From DAORHV01 sp964458645 (lineage in GTDB: Bacteria; Patescibacteriota; Gracilibacteria; Peribacterales; Peribacteraceae): a DNA stretch of 64,000 bases. A program made the translations under genes and the position numbers. This document shows positions 1 through 8,844 of the stretch, in pieces (the stretch's first letter is position 1; each line of letters opens with the position of its first letter). Under the pieces are notes generated by a model, which did not search any database, had not been told where the DNA came from, and saw only the letters and a program-made list of their open reading frames with translations. Location: the NCBI GenBank assembly GCA_964458645.1, contig CAYWJU010000003.1:83911-147910 (forward strand), written 5' to 3'.

Positions 1-3000
1 AGTGGCGGTGTTGACGTGGTTGCCGAGGGTAACGACCGTGGCCGCAATAGAAAGTGTGGCGGTGGCATTGGCATTCAGCGTGCCGATGGTCCATGCGCCG
101 GTGTTCTGGTTATACGTTCCCTGTGCGGTGGCATGGGTGACGTAGGTCAGGCCGGCCGGCAGCACGTCCGTGAGGACAACGTTGGTGGCTGCAGCGGGAC
201 CGTTGTTCGTCACGCTCACGGTGAAGTTGACGTCCGTTCCAATGTTCACCTGCGGAGCAGAGACGGTCTTGGTGACGGCGAGGTCGGCATTGTTGGCGAC
301 ACACTGCACCGTCGTCTGGGTGTGATTGGTCCACTGGAAGCTGGTGTTGTTCTGTTGCAGATCACCGATGTTGTCGATGACGGCGTTGCAGACGGCATTG
401 GCGTTCACCTGGAACTTGAGCGTTGCCGTAATCGAGGCACCGGCATTCACAGTTTGAGCCGGGCAGTAGACGACACCATTGGAGTCCGCACAACCGGCGG
501 TCGAACCGGCGGGTACGAAGGTCAATCCGGCAGGAATAACGTCTGCAAGGCGGATGTTCTGTTGGGTCGTGCCCTGGTTCGTGAAGGTCAACGTGTAGGT
601 GATGATGTCACCAATAACAGCAACTGCCTTGTCCACGGTCTTGGTTCCCGGAGGGAATTGAGGACCTGGGTTCAGACCCACAACGCTGGCGCTGGCCGAG
701 TTGTTGTTCAGGTTCGGGTCTGCGGTGGCGGAAGTGACGGTGGCGGTGTTGACGTGGTTACCGAGGGTAACGACCGTCGCGGCGATGGACAGCGTAGCGG
801 TCGCGTTGGCATTCAGCGTACCAATAGTCCATGCACCGGTGTTCGGGTTATACGTTCCCTGTGCGGTTGCATGGGTGACATAGGTCAGGCCGGCAGGCAG
901 CACGTCCGTCAACACGACGTTCGTAGCTGCGTTCGGTCCGTTATTGGTCACACTCACGGTGAAAGTCACGTCCGTTCCAATATTCACCTGAGGAGCGGAG
1001 ACCGTCTTGGTGACGGCGAGGTCGGCATTCTGCACGGGGCAGTTCACGCCGGTTTGGACAGTACTCTGGTTGTTGCCGCTGTTCGGGTCAACTGGGCCGC
1101 CGTTGACCGAAATGGATGCAGTGTTGGTGATGGTCGAGTTGCAAGCGGCATTGGCGTTCACCAAGAAAATGAGCTGGATGTTGCCGGTTGCGCCGACCTG
1201 AGCGGTTACGTTGTTGTACGTACACACGACGTTGTTGCCCTGCAAGCTGCACGCAGCATCGGAGGCGCTGACGAACGTGGTTCCAGCGGGAACCGCATCG
1301 GTAATGACCGTGCTGTACGTGGTACCGGGGCCGTTATTCGTGACGGCAAGGTTGTAGACGATTTGCTGGCCGGGGATAACGGTTGCCGTCTGCGGCGAGA
1401 GTTTCGTCTTCACAATCGACAAGTCCACGTTCTGCGGCGGGCAGTTCACTGTCGTCTGAGCGTGGTTGGTCCACTGGAAGCTGGCATTGTTCTGCTGAAG
1501 GTCGGCAGCGTTGTCGATGATGGCGTTACAAGCAGTATTGGCGTTGACTTGGAACTTGAGCGTGGCCGTAATCGAGGCACCCGCATTCACCGTCTGTGCC
1601 GGGCAGAACACGATGCCTGCATTCAGAGCACAACCGGCAGTCGAACCGGCCGGGACAAATGTGACTCCTGCCGGAACGACGTCGGCGATGCGGATGTTGC
1701 TCTGCGTGGTGCCTGCGTTCGTAAACGTGATGGTGTAGGTAAGAATGTCACCGCGGATGGCAACGGTCTTGTCCACGGTCTTGCTACCCTGCGGGAACTG
1801 CGGAGCCGGACAATCCACGCGCGTCTGAGCATGGTTGGTCCACTGGAAGCTGTTGTTGTTCTGTTGCAGGTCGGCGGCGTTGTCGATGATGGCGTTACAT
1901 GCTGCGTTTGCCGCAACAGTAAAGACCAATGTCGCAGTAATGCTTGCGCCGGGGTTCACGGTCTGCGCAGGGCAGAACACAACACCGGCAGTCACGGCGC
2001 AGCCTGCGGTTGAACCGGCAGACTTGAAGGTAAGACCTGGGGGGATGACGTCGGCGATGCGAATGTTTGGCTGCGCGGTCGGACCAGAGTTCGTGAATGA
2101 AATCGTGTAGGTAACGTCCTGACCGGCAAGGACGGTCGCAGGGCCGGACTTCGTTCCTTGCGGGAACTGCGGAGCGGCGGACTGGACGGTGGTCTGGCGG
2201 TGGTTGGTCCACTGGAAGCTGTTATTGTTCTGCTGAAGGTCAGCGGCGTTGTCGATGATGGTTCCAGCCGGAACGTTCGCACCCACAGTGAAGACCAGCG
2301 TTGCGCTAATGCTTGCGCCAGGGTTCACGGTCTGCGCAGGGCAGAACACAACACCGGCAGTCACGGCACAACCTGCGGTTGAACCTGCAGACTTAAAGGT
2401 GAGACCAGGAGGGATGACGTCCGCGATGCGGATGTTGTTCTGTGCGGTCGGACCGGTGTTGGTGAACGAGATGTTGTAGGTAATGTCCTGACCGGCAACG
2501 ACGGTCGCAGGGCCGGACTTCGTTCCTTGCGGGAACTGCGGAGCGGCGGACTGGACGGTGGTCTGGACGTGATTGGACCACTGGAAACTGTTGGGGTTAC
2601 CCAAATCTGCAGCGTTGTCGATAATGGTTCCAGCCGGAACGTTGGCACCCACGGTGAAGACCAGCGTTGCGCTAATCGTGGCGCCGGGGTTCACGGTCTG
2701 TGCTGGGCAGATGACTGCTCCGCCTTGTACTGCACACCCTGCGGTAGAACCTGCTGACTTGAAGGTGAGGCCCGCAGGAATCGCATCCCCAATGTGAATA
2801 TTGGACTGTGCCGTAGGACCGGCGTTGGTGAACGAGATGTTGTAGGTAATGTCCTGACCCGCTACGACGGTCGCAGGGCCGGACTTCGTTCCTTGCGGGA
2901 ACTGCGGAGCGGCGGACTGGACGGTGGTCTGGCGGTGGTTGGTCCACTGGAAGCTGTTGTTGTTCTGTTGAAGGTCGGCGGCGTTGTCGATGATGGTTCC

Positions 3001-4191
3001 AGCCGGAACGTTCGCACCTACGGTGAAGACCAATGTCGCAGTAATGCTTGCGCCGGGGTTCACGGTCTGCGCAGGGCAGTAGACGACTCCTCCGGTCACA
3101 GCGCAGCCTCCGGTTGAACCTGCAGACTTAAAGGTGAGACCTGGGGGGATGACGTCCGCGATGCGGATGTTGTTCTGCGCGGTCGGACCGTTGTTGGTGA
3201 ACGAGATGTTGTAGGTAATGTCCTGGCCCGCTACGACGGTCGCAGGGCCGGACTTCGTTCCTTGCGGGAACTGCGGAGCGGCGGACTGGACGGTGGTCTG
3301 GCGGTGGTTGGTCCACTGGAAGCTCTGGTTGTTGGAAGCCTGCAGATCAGCAGCGTTGTCGATCACGGTGCCAGCCGGGATGTTTGCGCCGACAGTGAAC
3401 ACGAGTGTGGCGGAAATGCTGCCACCAGGACCCACGTTCTGGAACGGACAAAAGACGACTCCGCCGTTGAGGGCGCAGCCTCCGGTCGAACCGGCGGTCT
3501 TAAAGGTCAGGCCGGGGGGCACAACGTCGGCAATGCGCACGGACTGTGCGGTACCTCCGGCGTTTGTGAAGCTGATGCCGTAGGTAATATCCTGGCCTGC
3601 TACAACCGTAGCCGGACCGGACTTGGTGCCGGTCGGGAAGTTTGCCGGGGGCGCAGCCGGCGCAGGACATGCCGGGAAATTGATCGGAGCCGTAATAAGT
3701 GTGGAATTCACTCCATATACGTTGGCCACGGTCGAGTTAATCTCATGATTGGTGCCACACTGTCCAACAACATGCAGTGTGAAATCAATTTGCTTTGTCC
3801 CGCCAACCGGGAGTGAATCTGCACTGGCGCTATCGCAGCGAAAGCGCTTGTTCTGAGGAATGGGCTGGTCTTGCGTACAATTGAATTCGGGCCCTCCATT
3901 GTGATTGGCAATACCCGGGAACGCATTTTCAAAGTGCACGCCGAGCGTCATATGCGTTGCACCCGTGTCTCCTGCCGGACGAACGACTTTTACCCAACAG
4001 TTAATGTACTGGCTGTTTTGCGGGTCTCCATTCAAGACCGGCTGGTTGCAGCCCAGATCTTGGCTATGTGCTGCCTCAGCCTTCGGTGCAAACTCCACCG
4101 AGCCAAGCATATCTTCCACGACAGTGAAGTTGATCGTGTTGAGCACGATCGCGGACAAAGCCAGGGTCGCGAGGGTTTTCCGCAGATTCAT
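1..4191 (-). CDS. DUF11 multi-repeat surface protein, N-terminal 1397 codons (runs off left edge)
   Basis: Open in one frame from an ATG at 4191 to the window edge. The N-terminus (MNLRKTLATLALSAIVLNTI) is a signal peptide, followed by a unique region of about 170 residues. Ten DUF11-type beta-sandwich repeats of about 122 residues follow, the last one incomplete. Each has the typical order: P-Q-F-P-x-G-T-K, then G-Q-D-I-T-Y-x-I-S-F-T-N, then I-R-I-A-D-V-I-P-x-G-L, then paired Cys in G-C-A-V and F-C-P-A-Q, ending in I-I-D-N-A-A-D-L. Repeats 2-5 are nearly identical at DNA level with a 366-369 base period. DUF11 proteins are usually cell-surface stalks or adhesins, so export and a surface role are inferred. 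It is transcribed divergently from a sigma/anti-sigma pair, which may control it. The C-terminus and any anchor lie outside the window. Long open frames on the other strand are shadows of the repeats. Confidence 0.9.
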   Translation of the reverse strand, partial: MNLRKTLATLALSAIVLNTINFTVVEDMLGSVEFAPKAEAAHSQDLGCNQPVLNGDPQNSQYINCWVKVVRPAGDTGATHMTLGVHFENAFPGIANHNGGPEFNCTQDQPIPQNKRFRCDSASADSLPVGGTKQIDFTLHVVGQCGTNHEINSTVANVYGVNSTLITAPINFPACPAPAAPPANFPTGTKSGPATVVAGQDITYGISFTNAGGTAQSVRIADVVPPGLTFKTAGSTGGCALNGGVVFCPFQNVGPGGSISATLVFTVGANIPAGTVIDNAADLQASNNQSFQWTNHRQTTVQSAAPQFPQGTKSGPATVVAGQDITYNISFTNNGPTAQNNIRIADVIPPGLTFKSAGSTGGCAVTGGVVYCPAQTVNPGASITATLVFTVGANVPAGTIIDNAADLQQNNNSFQWTNHRQTTVQSAAPQFPQGTKSGPATVVAGQDITYNISFTNAGPTAQSNIHIGDAIPAGLTFKSAGSTAGCAVQGGAVICPAQTVNPGATISATLVFTVGANVPAGTIIDNAADLGNPNSFQWSNHVQTTVQSAAPQFPQGTKSGPATVVAGQDITYNISFTNTGPTAQNNIRIADVIPPGLTFKSAGSTAGCAVTAGVVFCPAQTVNPGASISATLVFTVGANVPAGTIIDNAADLQQNNNSFQWTNHRQTTVQSAAPQFPQGTKSGPATVLAGQDVTYTISFTNSGPTAQPNIRIADVIPPGLTFKSAGSTAGCAVTAGVVFCPAQTVNPGASITATLVFTVAANAACNAIIDNAADLQQNNNSFQWTNHAQTRVDCPAPQFPQGSKTVDKTVAIRGDILTYTITFTNAGTTQSNIRIADVVPAGVTFVPAGSTAGCALNAGIVFCPAQTVNAGASITATLKFQVNANTACNAIIDNAADLQQNNASFQWTNHAQTTVNCPPQNVDLSIVKTKLSPQTATVIPGQQIVYNLAVTNNGPGTTYSTVITDAVPAGTTFVSASDAACSLQGNNVVCTYNNVTAQVGATGNIQLIFLVNANAACNSTITNTASISVNGGPVDPNSGNNQSTVQTGVNCPVQNADLAVTKTVSAPQVNIGTDVTFTVSVTNNGPNAATNVVLTDVLPAGLTYVTHATAQGTYNPNTGAWTIGTLNANATATLSIAATVVTLGNHVNTATVTSATADPNLNNNSASASVVGLNPGPQFPPGTKTVDKAVAVIGDIITYTLTFTNQGTTQQNIRLADVIPAGLTFVPAGSTAGCADSNGVVYCPAQTVNAGASITATLKFQVNANAVCNAVIDNIGDLQQNNTSFQWTNHTQTTVQCVANNADLAVTKTVSAPQVNIGTDVNFTVSVTNNGPAAATNVVLTDVLPAGLTYVTHATAQGTYNQNTGAWTIGTLNANATATLSIAATVVTLGNHVNTAT

Positions 4192-4254
4192 GGGATAAAC
4201 TTGGAAATAGACAAGGAGAGCACTCGGCCGTTTGGCCGCCTCAAAAAGGGCGGA

Positions 4255-4283
4255 AGTATGACAAGTTAATTATGCTTTGTCAA
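4255..4283 (-). promoter_or_regulatory. Promoter of the DUF11 gene
   Basis: A perfect -35 TTGACA (4283-4278), a 17-base spacer and -10 CATACT (4260-4255). The start codon is about 57 bases downstream of the expected transcript start, so this gene has a real leader, unlike most neighbours. The leader can form two small hairpins (CCGCC/GGCGG and CGGCC/GGCCG). No Shine-Dalgarno site is visible. Confidence 0.6.
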
Positions 4284-4374
4284 ACTGATCTTTCAATGGT
4301 CTAAAGCATGAAAGTGTACTTCCGATGGCTAGTGCTACACTACGGCTCACTGTCGTTTCTTCGCCTTTTCTTCC

Positions 4375-4878
4375 ATGGCTGCCGGAGACCCCAATCAGCT
4401 GCTCTCAGATGCGTACGAACAGTATGCAGATGCCATTTTCCGACATTGTTACTTCCGTGTTTTCTCCCGAGAGCGCGGCAAGGAGCTGATGCAGGAGACC
4501 TTCCTGCGAACTTGGCAGTATCTATCCGAAGGAAAAACCGTCGATAATATGCGGGCTTTTCTGTATCGGATAGCCAATAATCTCATTATCGATGAATCCC
4601 GAAAAAAGCGGGAATCATCGCTGGAAGCGCTTCAGGAAGGCGGATTCGACCCTGCGGGAGAAGATGGCAACGTCAAGGCCTCCAAACTCTTGGAAGAGCA
4701 ACGCATCTTGGAAACCCTGGCAAAACTGGATCCTCCCTACAGGGAGGTCTTCGTCATGCGCCATATCGACGGATTGAAGCCCGCGGAGATCGCCAGCATG
4801 CTTGGGGAATCCGCCAATACCATCTCTGTTCGGTTACATAGGGCTACCGAACAGCTTCGTACATTTCTGAAGCCATGA
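4375..4878 (+). CDS. ECF-type RNA polymerase sigma factor
   Basis: 167 residues, the usual size of an ECF sigma factor. The sigma-70 region 2 lies at about residues 8-75 (A-Y-E-Q-Y-A-D-A-I-F, then F-L-R-T-W-Q, then A-F-L-Y-R-I-A-N-N). Region 4 lies at about 108-160, with the helix-turn-helix P-Y-R-E-V-F-V-M-R-H then L-K-P-A-E-I-A-S-M-L. It should direct RNA polymerase to a small regulon. Its stop overlaps the start of the DUF5667 protein (ATGA), the usual arrangement of a sigma factor with its membrane anti-sigma. An extended -10 (TGCTACACT, ending at 4341) gives a leader of about 27 bases without a Shine-Dalgarno site. The divergent DUF11 gene is a candidate target, which is inference from position only. 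Confidence 0.88.
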   Translation: MAAGDPNQLLSDAYEQYADAIFRHCYFRVFSRERGKELMQETFLRTWQYLSEGKTVDNMRAFLYRIANNLIIDESRKKRESSLEALQEGGFDPAGEDGNVKASKLLEEQRILETLAKLDPPYREVFVMRHIDGLKPAEIASMLGESANTISVRLHRATEQLRTFLKP

Positions 4879-6833
4879 GCGACCCGATTGATGATTTCAT
4901 CGGCCAAGCCAAACGACTCTGCATGACAAGTGAGGAGCGTACATCTGCCAAACAACAACTTCTGAGCGCTTTTGCAGCAAATCCCGTAAGAAAAAAGCCT
5001 GCTTTGCGTCAACAGAAGGGCATGGAAACAGCCCAAAACGCCTTTATCGCATCCGCAAAGAATATCACGCTGACTGCGGCAGAGCATTCGACGATTCGTC
5101 ATGCGATTTTTTCCGGTGCGGCGCGACGCGATCTTTCGTCTTCCACTACTGCCCATCATGGCTTTTTCTCGTGGCTCTCCATGCTGAAGGGAGTCCCAGC
5201 TGTTGCGGTATTCCTGCTGTTGATCGGTGTGGGTGGCGGCATTTCTTTCGCGGCGGAGAATGCGGTTCCGGGTGATGTATTGTATCCGGTGAAAATTTCT
5301 GTCAATGAAGCAGTCATGGCCAAGCTCGCCTTCTCGATCGAGGAGCAAGCCCGTCTGGAAGCCAAGCATGCAATGCGACGGTTGAGCGAAGCAGAACGAC
5401 TCGCAGCCGACTTACGCCTGGACGCGGAGAGCAATGCTCAGCTGCAACAGGCATTCCAAGGCCACGCAGATCGGGTGCGGAAAAATATGTCGCTCCTGGC
5501 TGCTTCGCAAGACACCGCTGTCGCCAGTGATATTGGCAACGATTTTGAAGCAACGCTGGAAGCCCATGCCGCAGTCATGCAGCGTTTGGCCGACAGTCGG
5601 CAGGAGCGCCGTCCGATTGCCGCTCTTCTGAAAGAGGTTGAGCACGCCAAGCAGGAAACGGAGCGCTCACGCGTCACCGTGGAAATCGCCATGTCGACCA
5701 TTCCCACGAATGAGCGACAAGCCTCTGCCGAGGACTCGCTTGCATCGGCAGCCTCGCGCTTGGTCAGCATGCGTGCCGCACTAGAACGCAAAACGAACGA
5801 TGATTCGGAGCCGCACGACAAACTGGCACTGGCAGACAGCATGCTTACGGAGGCGCGCGGTAAGATCGACGAAGGCTCGTATGCCGATGGTTTCGGCCTT
5901 GTCCGTCGCAGCATGCGCAATGCCGAGGAAGCCCGTCTGCTCAACGATTTTGGCACAACGTTGGCTCTTGTTCGCCCCCCGGTCTTCGCCGCAAAACAGA
6001 CCTCTCTGGCCGAGACGCCTGCTTCCAATCCCGAAGCAATGATGATTGCGGCACAACCTGCACCCGCAGGAGCGACTCTTGCCGACGATGCAAAGACCGA
6101 ATCCGATGCGCCAACCGACATCGTGGAGCATGCTCGCAGCAGAGTGAAAGACGCACGCAAGCTGCTGAATGCACGACGAGAAGCACTGTCTGCGGAAGCA
6201 ATCAACGAGGCGACGCTCAAATTAGAAGGTGCGGATAACACGCTCACTCTGGCCGCTGATTTTTCAGCCAAGGGGCAAGCGCAAGAGACCGATAGTTATG
6301 CAAATGCCGCGCTATCCGCCGTCGACTATGTGGAAACATTCATTGGCGATGGAGCAGATGCCGGAACCGCAAACACGACGGCTGATGCTCTGCCAGTCGC
6401 TGTCGGCACGCAGCCTATGGAACCTAGTGTCGCCGCAGTGCAATTGGAGTCTGCTAAACCTATTTTCAGTCCGCGGTACAAGAACGTGCGCAAGGCAATC
6501 GATGACTTCGAGCACATGCTTCGCCAATCCACGGGGCTGATTGATCAGGAAGCGATCGACAAAGCATCTGCCTTGCTCTTACCTGCCCGCACGACATTGG
6601 TAGAAGCGCAGGCGGCATTCGACGCAGGCAACGACACAGAAACCGAAAAGCTTTTCGACAAGGCGTTGGAGTTTACGAAGAAGGGCACTGCAATTTTGGC
6701 AAAAGCAGCGCAAAAAGCGATTATCGACAGCAACGCGCACCCCAGTGCAGGAAGGCATTCCTCCAGCAACACGCAGTCTTCGCAATCCAGCGAAGGAACA
6801 GTTGTTACGCCGCTGCAGGTACCAGGCCTTTAA
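4875..6833 (+). CDS. DUF5667-domain membrane protein, likely anti-sigma factor
   Basis: 652 residues. The N-terminal ~95 residues are cytoplasmic and helical. One membrane segment lies at about 99-121 (V-P-A-V-A-V-F-L-L-L-I-G-V-G-G-G-I). It is followed directly by the DUF5667 signature A-E-N-A-V-P-G-D-V-L-Y-P-V-K-I, then a long Ala/Glu-rich helical region outside the membrane, ending with Ser-rich sequence. DUF5667 proteins commonly follow ECF sigma genes and are thought to act as anti-sigma or stress sensors. The four-base ATGA overlap with the sigma gene supports this. The 3' end overlaps the convergent desaturase gene by 29 bases. No zinc-binding anti-sigma motif is seen, so the anti-sigma role is inferred from context. 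Confidence 0.78.
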   Translation: MSDPIDDFIGQAKRLCMTSEERTSAKQQLLSAFAANPVRKKPALRQQKGMETAQNAFIASAKNITLTAAEHSTIRHAIFSGAARRDLSSSTTAHHGFFSWLSMLKGVPAVAVFLLLIGVGGGISFAAENAVPGDVLYPVKISVNEAVMAKLAFSIEEQARLEAKHAMRRLSEAERLAADLRLDAESNAQLQQAFQGHADRVRKNMSLLAASQDTAVASDIGNDFEATLEAHAAVMQRLADSRQERRPIAALLKEVEHAKQETERSRVTVEIAMSTIPTNERQASAEDSLASAASRLVSMRAALERKTNDDSEPHDKLALADSMLTEARGKIDEGSYADGFGLVRRSMRNAEEARLLNDFGTTLALVRPPVFAAKQTSLAETPASNPEAMMIAAQPAPAGATLADDAKTESDAPTDIVEHARSRVKDARKLLNARREALSAEAINEATLKLEGADNTLTLAADFSAKGQAQETDSYANAALSAVDYVETFIGDGADAGTANTTADALPVAVGTQPMEPSVAAVQLESAKPIFSPRYKNVRKAIDDFEHMLRQSTGLIDQEAIDKASALLLPARTTLVEAQAAFDAGNDTETEKLFDKALEFTKKGTAILAKAAQKAIIDSNAHPSAGRHSSSNTQSSQSSEGTVVTPLQVPGL

Positions 6834-7911
6834 TCTCCTGGAGGTAGGCACTCAGCGTCTGGCGTTTCATGCGCGACTCGCGATTGACGATGCGCTGAAT
6901 TTGCTTGAGACGACGGGCTTCCTGGACTTTGGGGCGCCAGCGGTACACCGCTTTCCATCCGTAACGCTTTGCAAGTTCGGTACGGGCCTTGGCCAACTCC
7001 GCCAAGACGTCGAGGCGCATTTGGTTCAATGACTGCTGCATGATGGCCCATTTGTCCTTGGTAGCGTAGAAAATCTCGGGACTGACGCGCTTTACATCCC
7101 AGACCAAACCGACTTTCTCCAACAAGTTGATGCTATAGGCAGACAGATCGAACTGCCACCAGCGCAGGCCGTGCATGGCGCTCTCGGGAAACGCATGGTG
7201 ATTGTTGTGCCAACCTTCGCCCAATGCCAACATGCCGATAAGCCAATGATTACGGCTTTCATCCGTAGTCTCAAAGTCTCGTTCCCCAAACGTATGGCAG
7301 ATGGAATTCACGCTCCACATGATGTGCGTGGTAAAGAAGAAGCGCACCACGCCGCCCCACAGCAAGCCCGTCCAGCCTCCAATTGCGAATGGAATGGCAA
7401 ACGTGAGAATGGCCCATAGCCAAGACGTCCGGCTAATGAACATGCAGTCTTGATCTTGCAGGAAATGCTTGCCGTACATCTGGACATTGTTTTTGCCGGC
7501 TGTGTCATACATCCAGCCGACGTGGGCGTGCCACAAGCCTTCCAGGGGACTGTGCGGATCCCCTTCTTCATCGGAGTGAGCATGGTGTCGAATATGCGTC
7601 GCGCACCACTGCTCTGGACGCATGCCCGGAATAGCCATGCTGCCCAGTGCGAGGAACGTCCTGCGGAGCCAATGCGGAGCCTGGAATCCGTTGTGTGTAA
7701 GCATGCGGTGAAAGCCGATGGTGACGCCCATGGCGGTAACGACATACATGACCACAAGCAACACGATATCGGTTGCGAAGACGTAGCGATTCCACGAAAG
7801 ATACAACGCGAACAGGAACCCCAGTAACGGCCCCACAACTGCAAAGGTGATGATGGCCTTTTCTTTTGCTCCTCGGTCGTGATCGTGATGGTGGCTGTGT
7901 CCGGACGTCAT
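6805..7911 (-). CDS. Fatty acid (acyl-CoA/acyl-lipid delta-9-type) desaturase
   Basis: 368 residues. All three histidine boxes of membrane fatty acid desaturases are present: HRMLTH (68-73), HIRHH (106-110) and HNNHH (235-239). Hydrophobic pairs lie between them. The family uses a di-iron centre to introduce a double bond in a fatty acyl chain, normally to keep membranes fluid. The N-terminus has an unusual His/Asp-rich stretch (HSHHHDHD) that could bind metal. The C-terminal ~90 residues are basic and helical. On the coding strand a TACACT hexamer lies about 30 bases before the start, so a short leader is likely. Convergent with, and overlapping, the DUF5667 gene. Confidence 0.9.
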   Translation of the reverse strand: MTSGHSHHHDHDRGAKEKAIITFAVVGPLLGFLFALYLSWNRYVFATDIVLLVVMYVVTAMGVTIGFHRMLTHNGFQAPHWLRRTFLALGSMAIPGMRPEQWCATHIRHHAHSDEEGDPHSPLEGLWHAHVGWMYDTAGKNNVQMYGKHFLQDQDCMFISRTSWLWAILTFAIPFAIGGWTGLLWGGVVRFFFTTHIMWSVNSICHTFGERDFETTDESRNHWLIGMLALGEGWHNNHHAFPESAMHGLRWWQFDLSAYSINLLEKVGLVWDVKRVSPEIFYATKDKWAIMQQSLNQMRLDVLAELAKARTELAKRYGWKAVYRWRPKVQEARRLKQIQRIVNRESRMKRQTLSAYLQEIKGLVPAAA

Positions 7912-7995
7912 GCGAATGGGGGGAAGACGTACGGTACTGAAGTGTACTCAACCCCCAGGTGGAGTCCAAACCTTTTCTCGGAGGAACAAACCCGC

Positions 7996-8694
7996 TCAGT
8001 TGGTCGTCGTACCGACGATACCGCGACCGACTTCCTGACCGGCATCGTCCAAGACAACCACGACCACCATTTGCGGACTGCGACCCGGTGGCAGCTGCAG
8101 ATTGATTTTATATTCGCCACTGGCAGTGAACGGCACTTCCACCGCACAATCGGTGTTGTCGTCCATAACGGTGGCGACCTGGATGCGATGGCCGCGGAGA
8201 ACGTCGCATTCGAAGATCCATGCACCGTCGTTACGCGGCACCCACAAGCCGCGAATCGTATCGCAGTGGGCCGGCGTGGCGCTCTCTACATCAGCAGGTG
8301 GTGGGCTTGCCAAGACGGAAGCGGGATCAATGGTGACCGGCGTGACGGGGGTTCGCGTGAAGTGGGAAGGCAGCGGGAGCTGTTTGTTTGCGCCCGATGT
8401 CGCTACGGGCTTTGGAGTTCTATCGACCTCCTGATCCGGCACGTCCATGCCGTGCTCGCCTACATACGTTGCAATACCCTCCTGAGAAAGCAGGCCGCGA
8501 AGGGCGTGATAGTTCTCGGCATAGTCGGGGCTGAATATTTGGGCATTCATGAGCGCGGCGGCGCGCTGGCGGAACTTTGCACACCACGCTGTCGGAATCT
8601 CCGTCGACAAACGCCGTTCCACACGCTCCTGCACGACGGCGGCCTTTCCTTCCGGCAGATTTAAATACTTGAGAACAGCGGGGAGATTATCCAT
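7996..8694 (-). CDS. Hypothetical protein, 232 aa
   Basis: Not recognised. The start (MDNLPAVLKYLNLPEG) was chosen because a -10 hexamer TACTCT (8708-8703) ends eight bases before it, the leaderless spacing seen across this window. The first ~90 residues are helical and charged, followed by a Pro/Thr-rich linker (about 105-150). The C-terminal ~80 residues read as a beta domain with W-V-P-R-N-D-G-A-W-I-F-E-C-D and a run of five Val. No signal peptide or membrane segment is obvious. It lies downstream of a terminator that separates it from the WD40-like gene. Confidence 0.65.
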   Translation of the reverse strand: MDNLPAVLKYLNLPEGKAAVVQERVERRLSTEIPTAWCAKFRQRAAALMNAQIFSPDYAENYHALRGLLSQEGIATYVGEHGMDVPDQEVDRTPKPVATSGANKQLPLPSHFTRTPVTPVTIDPASVLASPPPADVESATPAHCDTIRGLWVPRNDGAWIFECDVLRGHRIQVATVMDDNTDCAVEVPFTASGEYKINLQLPPGRSPQMVVVVVLDDAGQEVGRGIVGTTTN

Positions 8695-8744
8695 AGGGCG
8701 GGAGAGTACTCTTTTCATGCGCGGGCGCAACTTCTGCGTACATG

Positions 8745-8773
8745 GAAAAGCCCAGCATCGCGAGATGCTGGGC
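8745..8773 (-). terminator. Intrinsic terminator after the WD40-like gene
   Basis: A perfect ten-base-pair stem (GCCCAGCATC/GATGCTGGGC) with a four-base loop, followed on the minus strand by TTTTC. It lies about 70 bases past the stop of the gene at 8845. Confidence 0.7.
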
Positions 8774-8844
8774 CCTTCTGCCAGGGTTGCGTCGTAGGAA
8801 CTACTCACCGTACACGGGCCGTGCACGGTGTCGGTTTATCGCAA

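Noticed and set aside
16..2013. Long plus-strand open frame (665 codons) and others over 1-4200
   Set aside because: They mirror the repeated minus-strand DUF11 gene; their translation is repetitive Gly/Arg/Val sequence with no domain, and the minus frame gives clear DUF11 repeats with a signal peptide.
5438..6271. Minus-strand open frame of 277 codons inside the DUF5667 gene
   Set aside because: Ser/Ala/Arg-rich shadow; the plus strand has the signature and the operon overlap.
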